Shown here piece by piece: positions 59,101 through 64,000 of a stretch of DNA of 64,000 nucleotides; the stretch's first letter is position 1; the number at the start of each line of letters is the position of its first letter. Below the pieces are notes generated by a model. That model had not been told where the DNA came from. It made no database searches and saw only the letters and a list, made by a program, of their open reading frames with translations. Origin of the DNA: Leuctra nigra. Lineage: Eukaryota; Arthropoda; Insecta; Plecoptera; Leuctridae. The position numbers were made by a program, and so were the translations under genes. Location: the NCBI GenBank assembly GCA_934045905.1, contig OW203765.1, forward strand, positions 27,685,997 through 27,749,996, read 5' to 3'.

Positions 59101-61871
59101 TTACAGCGCTAAGACATCAGCGAGTCTGAGCGTTGTCTTGGTAAACTGAGTGCAACTTACAGCGCTAAGACATCAGCGAGTCTGAGCGTTGTCTTGGTAA
59201 ACTGAGTGCAACTTACAGCGCTAAGACATCAGCTAGTCTGAGCGTTGTCTTGGTTAACTGAGTGCGACTTACAGCGCTAAGACATCAGCGAGTCTGAGCG
59301 TTGTCTTGGTAAACTGAGTGCAACTTACAGCGCTAAGACACAAGCTAGTCTGAGCGTTGTCTTGGTAAACTGAGTGCAACTTACAGCGCTAAGACATCAG
59401 CGAGTCTGAGCGTTGTCTTGGTAAACTGAGTGCAACTTACAGCGCTAAGACATCAGCGAGTCTGAGCGTTGTCTTGGTAAACTGAGTGCAACTTACAGCG
59501 CTAAGACATCAGCTAGTCTGAGCGTTGTCTTGGTAAACTGAGTGCAACTTACAGCGCTAAGACATCAGCGAGTCTGAGCGTTGTCTTGGTAAACTGAGTG
59601 CAACTTACAGCGCTAAGACATCAGCGAGTCTGAGCGTTGTCTTGGTAAACTGAGTGCAACTTACAGCGCTAAGACATCAGCGAGTCTGAGCGTTGTCTTG
59701 GTAAACTGAGTGCAACTTACAGCGCTAAGACATCAGCTAGTCTGAGCGTTGTCTTGGTAAACTGAGTGCAACTTACAGCGCTAAGACATCAGCGAGTCTG
59801 AGCGTTGTCTTGGTAAACTGAGTGCAACTTACAGCGCTAAGACATCAGCGAGTCTGAGCGTTGTCTTGGTAAACTGAGTGCAACTTACAGCGCTAAGACA
59901 TCAGCGAGTCTGAGCGTAGTCTTGGTAAACTGATTGCAACTTACAGCGCTAAGACATCAGCGAGTCTGAGCGTTGTCTTGGTAAACTGAGTGCGACTTAC
60001 AGCGCTAAGACATCAGCGAGTCTGAGCGTTGTCTTGGTAAACTGAGTGCAACTTACAGCGCTAAGACACAAGCTAGTCTGAGCGTTGTCTTGGTAAACTG
60101 AGTGCAACTTACAGCGCTAAGACATCAGCGAGTCTGAGCGTTGTCTTGGTAAACTGAGTGCAACTTACAGCGCTAAGACATCAGCGAGTCTGAGCGTTGT
60201 CTTGGTAAACTAAGTGCAACTTACAGCGCTAAGACATCAGCTAGTCTGAGCGTTGTCTTGGTAAACTGAGTGCAACTTACAGCGCTAAGACATCAGCGAG
60301 TCTGAGCGTTGTCTTGGTAAACTGAGTGCAACTTACAGCGCTAAGACATCAGCGAGTCTGAGCGTTGTCTTGGTAAACTGAGTGCAACTTACAGCGCTAA
60401 GACATCAGCGAGTCTGAGCGTTGTCTTGGTAAACTGAGTGCAACTTACAGCGCTAAGACATCAGCTAGTCTGAGCGTTGTCTTGGTAAACTGAGTGCAAC
60501 TTACAGCGCTAAGACATCAGCGAGTCTGAGCGTTGTCTTGGTAAACTGAGTGCAACTTACAGCGCTAAGACATCAGCGAGTCTGAGCGTTGTCTTGGTAA
60601 ACTGAGTGCAACTTACAGCGCTAAGACATCAGCGAGTCTGAGCGTAGTCTTGGTAAACTGATTGCAACTTACAGCGCTAAGACATCAGCGAGTCTGAGCG
60701 TTGTCTTGGTAAACTGAGTGCAACTTACAGCGCTAAGACATCAGCGAGTCTGAGCGTTGTCTTGGTAAACTGAGTGCAACTTACAGCGCTAAGACATTAG
60801 CGAGTCTGAGCGTTGTCATGGAAAACTGAGTGCAACTTACAGCGCTAAGACATCAGCGAGTCTGAGCGTTGTCTTGGTAAACTGAGTGCAACTTACAGCG
60901 CTAAGACATCAGCGAGTCTGAGCGTTGTCTTGGTAAACTGAGTGCAACTTACAGCGCTAAGACATCAGCGAGTCTGAGCGTTGTCTTGGTAAACTGAGTG
61001 CAACTTACAGCGCTAAGACATCAGCGAGTCTGAGCGTTGTCTTGGTAAACTGAGTGCAACTTACAGCGCTAAGACATCAGCGAGTCTGAGCGTTGTCTTG
61101 GTAAACTGAGTGCAACTTACAGCGCTAAGACATCAGCGAGTCTGAGCGTTGTCTTGGTAAACTGAGTGCAACTTACAGCGCTAAGACATCAGCGAGTCTG
61201 AGCGTTGTCTTGGTTAACTGAGTGCAACTTCCAGCGCTAAGACATCAGCGAGTCTGAGCGTTGTCTTGGTAAACTGAGTGCAACTTACAGCGCTAAGACA
61301 TCAGCGAGTCTGAGCGTTGTCTTGGTAAACTGAGTGCAACTTACAGCGCTAAGACATCAGCGAGTCTGAGCGTTGTCTTGGTAAACTGAGTGCAACTTAC
61401 AGCGCTAAGACATCAGCGAGTCTGAGCGTTGTCTTGGTAAACTGAGAGCAACTTACAGCGCTAAGACATCAGCGAGTCTGAGCGTTGTCTTGGTAAACTG
61501 AGTGCATCTTACAGCGCTAAGACATCAGCGAGTCTGAGCGTTGTCTTGGTAAACTGAGTGCATTTTACAGCGCTAAGACATCAGCGAGTCTGAGCGTTGT
61601 CTTGGTAAACTGAGTGCAACTTACAGCGCTAAGACATCAGCGAGTCTGAGCGTTGTCTTGGTAAACTGAGTGCAACTTACAGCGCTAAGACATCAGCGAG
61701 TCTGAGCGTTGCAGGAGGATCTCTGAGCGCGTTGCAGGCCAGCTGGTCCACGGTGATGTTGACGTTGAGGCGCTGCAACACGCGGTGCAGATGCAACTCA
61801 AGGTCACGTGGCCGACACGTGTCAGGCACGCACACCGACCACGTCATGCCCACGTGGTCAAGCAACTTGCG
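44101..61871 (-). CDS. nrf-6-like: NRF gene 2: inverted nrf-6-like paralogue, exons 3-13, 5' end not in window
   Basis: Eleven minus-strand exons match gene 1 exons 3-13; ten have identical lengths and the last is 3 bp longer, with the same phases: 61871-61681, 51279-51209, 50857-50661, 50315-50155, 49744-49576, 48943-48864, 48790-48671, 48235-47922, 46402-46260, 45740-45632, 44303-44101 (TAA stop). The frame is open. Acyltransferase-3 features are kept (VRVLSLLWIIIFH, RYIR, GWYLAVDMQCF, VETP). The C-terminal tail differs (ASTEQEVSEKNNGG, KEEKRKEEGTEL). Exons 5, 6 and 10 are nearly identical to gene 1; exons 7, 12 and 13 differ more. Exons 1-2 (signal peptide, start of NRF domain) are not recognisable up to 64000, so they lie outside or are lost. 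Array E sits at the exon-3 donor and array D at the exon-11 acceptor. Same presumed role as gene 1. Confidence 0.9.
44540..44945 (-). repeat. Dispersed repeat family R3, inverted copy in NRF gene 2 intron 12
   Basis: GGCACCCAGCAAGACAAAAA, CCAAGTGATAACCCTAAG, CATTTCGTCGACCC and TTTGTCTCCAATCGCATCC are complements of the R3 phrases at 29283-29520, found in the homologous intron. Confidence 0.7.
45025..45477. mobile_element. hAT-like element with exact 8-bp TSD in NRF gene 2 intron 12
   Basis: The ends CAAGGGCGT and the complement ACGCCCTTG are flanked by the exact direct repeat AGTAAGGT at 45017-45024 and 45478-45485. Both sides carry C/G runs and GGGGCTGT-CCCC inverted words. The 453-bp interior lacks coding capacity. 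Confidence 0.88.
45818..45970. repeat. Partial copy of the ATTTACACGGT MITE family
   Basis: GTGTCACACTTCTTGATGGA, TTAGAACATGTT, CAAGTTCTGTGACAG and AAAGAAATTGTACCATGTA match the interior and right end of 12202-12411. The left end is missing. Confidence 0.6.
46309..47629 (-). repeat. Array D: 12 x 110 bp, each with the exon-11 acceptor of NRF gene 2
   Basis: The junction GGTTCCAG|GCTTCCTGACC (minus strand) recurs at plus positions from 46402/46403 to 47612/47613, exactly 11 x 110 bp, so 12 acceptors. Each unit has 94 bp of exon 11 and 16 bp ending ATTGTCTGGTTCCAG. Only the lowest-coordinate copy continues into CTGCCGGCGCTCGCC and the rest of the exon. Reading across a junction gives CAG GCT TCC TGA. 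Gene 1 has a single copy of this acceptor. The repeated 80-aa open frames are shadows. Confidence 0.97.
50439..50468. repeat. Poly-A run in NRF gene 2 intron 5
   Basis: About 30 A residues; probably a retroelement tail, but no element body was defined. Confidence 0.5.
50955..51130 (-). repeat. Dispersed repeat family R2, inverted copy in NRF gene 2 intron 4
   Basis: Complements of the R2 phrases (CATTTGACTGATGTCAACAA, ATTGAAGTATT, ACTTTTGGAATGATG), in the intron homologous to the gene 1 copy. Confidence 0.65.
51470..51700 (-). repeat. Dispersed repeat family R1, inverted copy in NRF gene 2 intron 3
   Basis: ACTTTGTGGCAATATTTTCT, CATTCAGATGAAACTGAG and ACGAAGTTTTATATTGAAAC complement R1 at 21430-21640, at the homologous intron position. 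Confidence 0.7.
51848..61711 (-). repeat. Array E: 176 x 56 bp, each with the exon-3 5' splice site of NRF gene 2
   Basis: On the plus strand the donor complement ACTTAC|AGCGCTAAG recurs from 51880/51881 to 61680/61681. The span is 9800 bp = 175 x 56, giving 176 donors with no net indel. The unit is the same as in array B (31 bp exon end, 25 bp intron). Variants include GCGACTTAC, CATTAGCG, CAGCTAG, CAGCAAG and GGTGAAC. The highest-coordinate copy joins the exon body (GCAGGAGGATCTC). Later donors shift the frame and hit TAA immediately. Confidence 0.97.
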
Positions 61872-62375
61872 CTGCATCAGACAGAAGGAAGATCAACATA
61901 TTAATTTAAAAAATATATAAATATATTTTTTAAAGAAAAGTAATATTGTTTGTTTAGGATGAACCATCGCTTTGAATGACTATATTCATTAGGGAGATAA
62001 ATTAATTCAGAGAACGCATGTTTTAATTTAATACATAGTTTTTTAATGTAATATTTATGTGAGAATAATACGATATGAGATAATGAAGAATTTTATAACA
62101 AAGTTTCATTTAGGTTAATATTTTTGAAATCAATCGTTTTAACTAGTTCAGTTATCAAAATTTTCCAATATTCAAATCTCATTATCTCAGAAATTAAGTC
62201 GGTGACATGAGTATTTTAAGTTTTCAACACATTCAATATTAGTCGAAAAATATATCAATAGTTTTCTGTTGAAATTGTTGGTGTGGATTAAAAATACATT
62301 TGAATAATGTAGGAAACTAATTCGTTCCCCCATAAGAGCAATGTAAAAATCTCAAACTTCGAAAACGTTTCACAT

Positions 62376-63163
62376 ACTAGGAAAACGCTCAGTGTAACGC
62401 GTTGATGAGCGAGCACGAGAACGCGCCAATTCTCGAACCCGAAATGCGTACACAACGCACAGAAAACATATACATCCATATTGAATTGATTATGATATCA
62501 ACTTAAAAGTGTATGCTTTTCATCGAAACTTTAAAATAGCATCTAAGCACCTGGTTCATAAAGCAAATCAGAATCAATTCAATTGGCACTGGAAAACATT
62601 CATTTCGATACTTCATTACTGACAGATATTAAAAATGTCAATAAGTTCATACGTTCTTAACTAATTGGGATGAATTTTTGTAAAATAAGAGACAATATTG
62701 GTCTTAATGATCATGCAAAATATGAATTTGATCAGAATTATCGAAGACCGTTTTCATTTTTCAGCCTATCAGGAGATATTTATTTAAATTTTAACCAATG
62801 AATGGATTTCAAAAAAATTACGGTATGCAAACAGAGAAGGTTGGTTTTACATGTGTGCAAAATTTCAGCTCGATCAAAGAAAAACTCTGACCTGTATAGC
62901 CAAAATATGAGTTTGATCAGATTTATCGAAGACCATTTTCATTTTTCAACCTATCAGGAGATGTTTATTTAAATTTTAACCAATAAATGGATTTAAAAAA
63001 AATTAGGGTCTGCAAACAGAAAAGGTTTCCTCTACATGTGTGCAAAATTTACTCGATCGAAGAAACATTGTGACCTGTGTATCGGCTATTAACAGGGAAA
63101 AAAAAAAACAGAGGTCCGTGCCAAAAGAGCCAAAAGGAGACGCTCGCTTCGCTCGCTCAAAAA
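62376..63163 (+). repeat. Dispersed repeat family R5, ~0.8-kb copy
   Basis: It starts ACTAGGAAAACGCTCAGTG, then GCGTTGATGAGCGAGCACG, and ends GACGCTCGCTTCGCTCGCTC after an A-rich run. An internal block is duplicated (about 62690-62870 and 62905-63050, both with TATCAGGAGAT and GTGTGCAAAATTT). Confidence 0.65.
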
Positions 63164-63228
63164 GTTGGGTCGGTAAGGTACCTATATACATTTTTTGATC
63201 TTATACTGTAGAAGATAATACTAAAGCC

Positions 63229-63469
63229 CCATTTACACGGTAAAATTTCCTGTAAAATCTTTTATAAAATCTTTTCGTAAAAGAAATTTTACCGTGTAAA
63301 CAAGCCAATTTGATGGTAAATCTTCGTAAAATGTTTTGTAAAAGGGTTGTGTAAAACCTTTTATGATATAAAACATGTTCTATTTCTGTAAAAGATTTTA
63401 CGAAAAGATTTTACGAAAAGATTTTATAAAAGATTTGACAGGAAATTTTACCGTGTAAATGGGGCTTAA
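63229..63469. mobile_element. MITE with AAGCCCCATTTACACGGT inverted ends
   Basis: Left AAGCCCCATTTACACGGTAA and right ACCGTGTAAATGGGGCTT, with further inverted pairing of TTTTACGAAAAGATTTTA words inside. It is of the same family as 12202-12411. The target duplication is not resolvable by eye. Confidence 0.8.
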
Positions 63470-64000
63470 GGAACAGAATAACATGGTTTGGAAAACAAAT
63501 TGTAATTTATTTTGCATAGAAAACTTATTTCGAGCCAACAATCATAATAGTACAATATACAAAATGTGAGAAGTTTTCCTGGTTTCCGCAGTTTTCCGCA
63601 TTCCAATGAACATAGTTGGTAAATGTGTACTCTGCCGTCTAGACGTTATTGTTTTGTTATTCATTACAGTGTATAGTTTACAACCTGTTGTTAATTTTTG
63701 TGTACTAACGACTAAATAGCGTGCGGTGACCGCCCCACTAATTAAATAATTGATATAATATAAGATAGTTATATCCTTGAATGTTAAAATATACATTTAC
63801 AATTCAGTTGTATAATTCTGCATGAATCTGCACAACTATAAAGAAGCAAAACTTTCAACCTATCCCAAGGAAATCTTTGATCCTAAAGTTCAATGAAACC
63901 AGGTGTAGCCCGAGGTGTAACTCTAACTGTTATGTAGGTAATACCTCTATGGTAATACTAATTTTTATAATTATACACTAGATTTTTTTTCTCAAAATTT

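Larger units (their letters stand above)
61872..64000. other. Terminal gene-free stretch, probably intron 2 or flank of NRF gene 2
   Basis: It contains an R5 copy (62376-63163) and a MITE (63229-63469). I searched by eye for exon 1 or 2 of the NRF gene (signal peptide; NYDECL segment) on the minus strand and found neither. No other coding exon recognised. Confidence 0.55.

Noticed and set aside
51848..61711. Centromeric-type satellite
   Set aside because: The unit is exon-3 end plus donor of NRF gene 2, adjoins the exon body directly, and is flanked by other exons of the same gene.

Overview
This window looks like insect nuclear DNA, most likely from a hemipteran close to planthoppers or leafhoppers. 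It is AT-rich. Its genes are split by GT/AG introns, and it contains an insect 7tm_6 odorant receptor and many small DNA transposons, LINEs and SINEs. The species call is an inference; I see no prokaryotic or organellar features.

Layout. 1-13.5 kb is gene-poor: a GC-rich ~63-bp tandem repeat, a hAT element with an exact 8-bp target duplication, a possible 4.7-kb element with inverted ends (5201-9903), a 0.94-kb foldback palindrome and an older repeat split by a MITE. 13.6-30.2 kb (+) is a complete 13-exon gene for a 739-aa protein of the nose-resistant-to-fluoxetine (NRF-6) / acyltransferase-3 family. 30.9-31.6 kb (-) is an intronless SIAH-type E3 ubiquitin ligase. 33.5-39.5 kb (+) is a seven-exon odorant receptor whose TM4-TM5 loop carries a 33-residue repeat. 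39.5-44.1 kb is palindromes and repeats. 44.1-61.9 kb (-) is a second, inverted NRF-6-like paralogue; exons 3-13 are present and its 5' end lies beyond the window or is lost. 61.9-64 kb holds repeats and a MITE.

The most striking signal is a set of tandem arrays whose repeat unit straddles an exon-intron junction. Array A is 30 copies of a 101-bp unit carrying the 3' splice site of NRF gene 1 exon 2. Array B is 50 copies of 56 bp carrying the 5' splice site of exon 3. Array E is 176 copies of the same 56-bp unit at the homologous donor of NRF gene 2. Array D is 12 copies of 110 bp carrying the acceptor of gene 2 exon 11. Array C is 5 copies of 119 bp carrying the acceptor of odorant-receptor exon 6. 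All these unit lengths are 2 modulo 3, and reading from the exon into a neighbouring unit reaches a stop, so only the copy next to the exon body gives the normal protein. The one wholly coding array (F, 99 bp x ~10) is a multiple of 3. All three split genes remain open when the exon-proximal splice site is used.

The NRF paralogues form a large inverted duplication with matching exon lengths and phases and recognisable homologous introns. The odorant receptor and SIAH genes sit in the spacer. Nothing suggests the three gene families work in one pathway; what they share is location and the repeat process.
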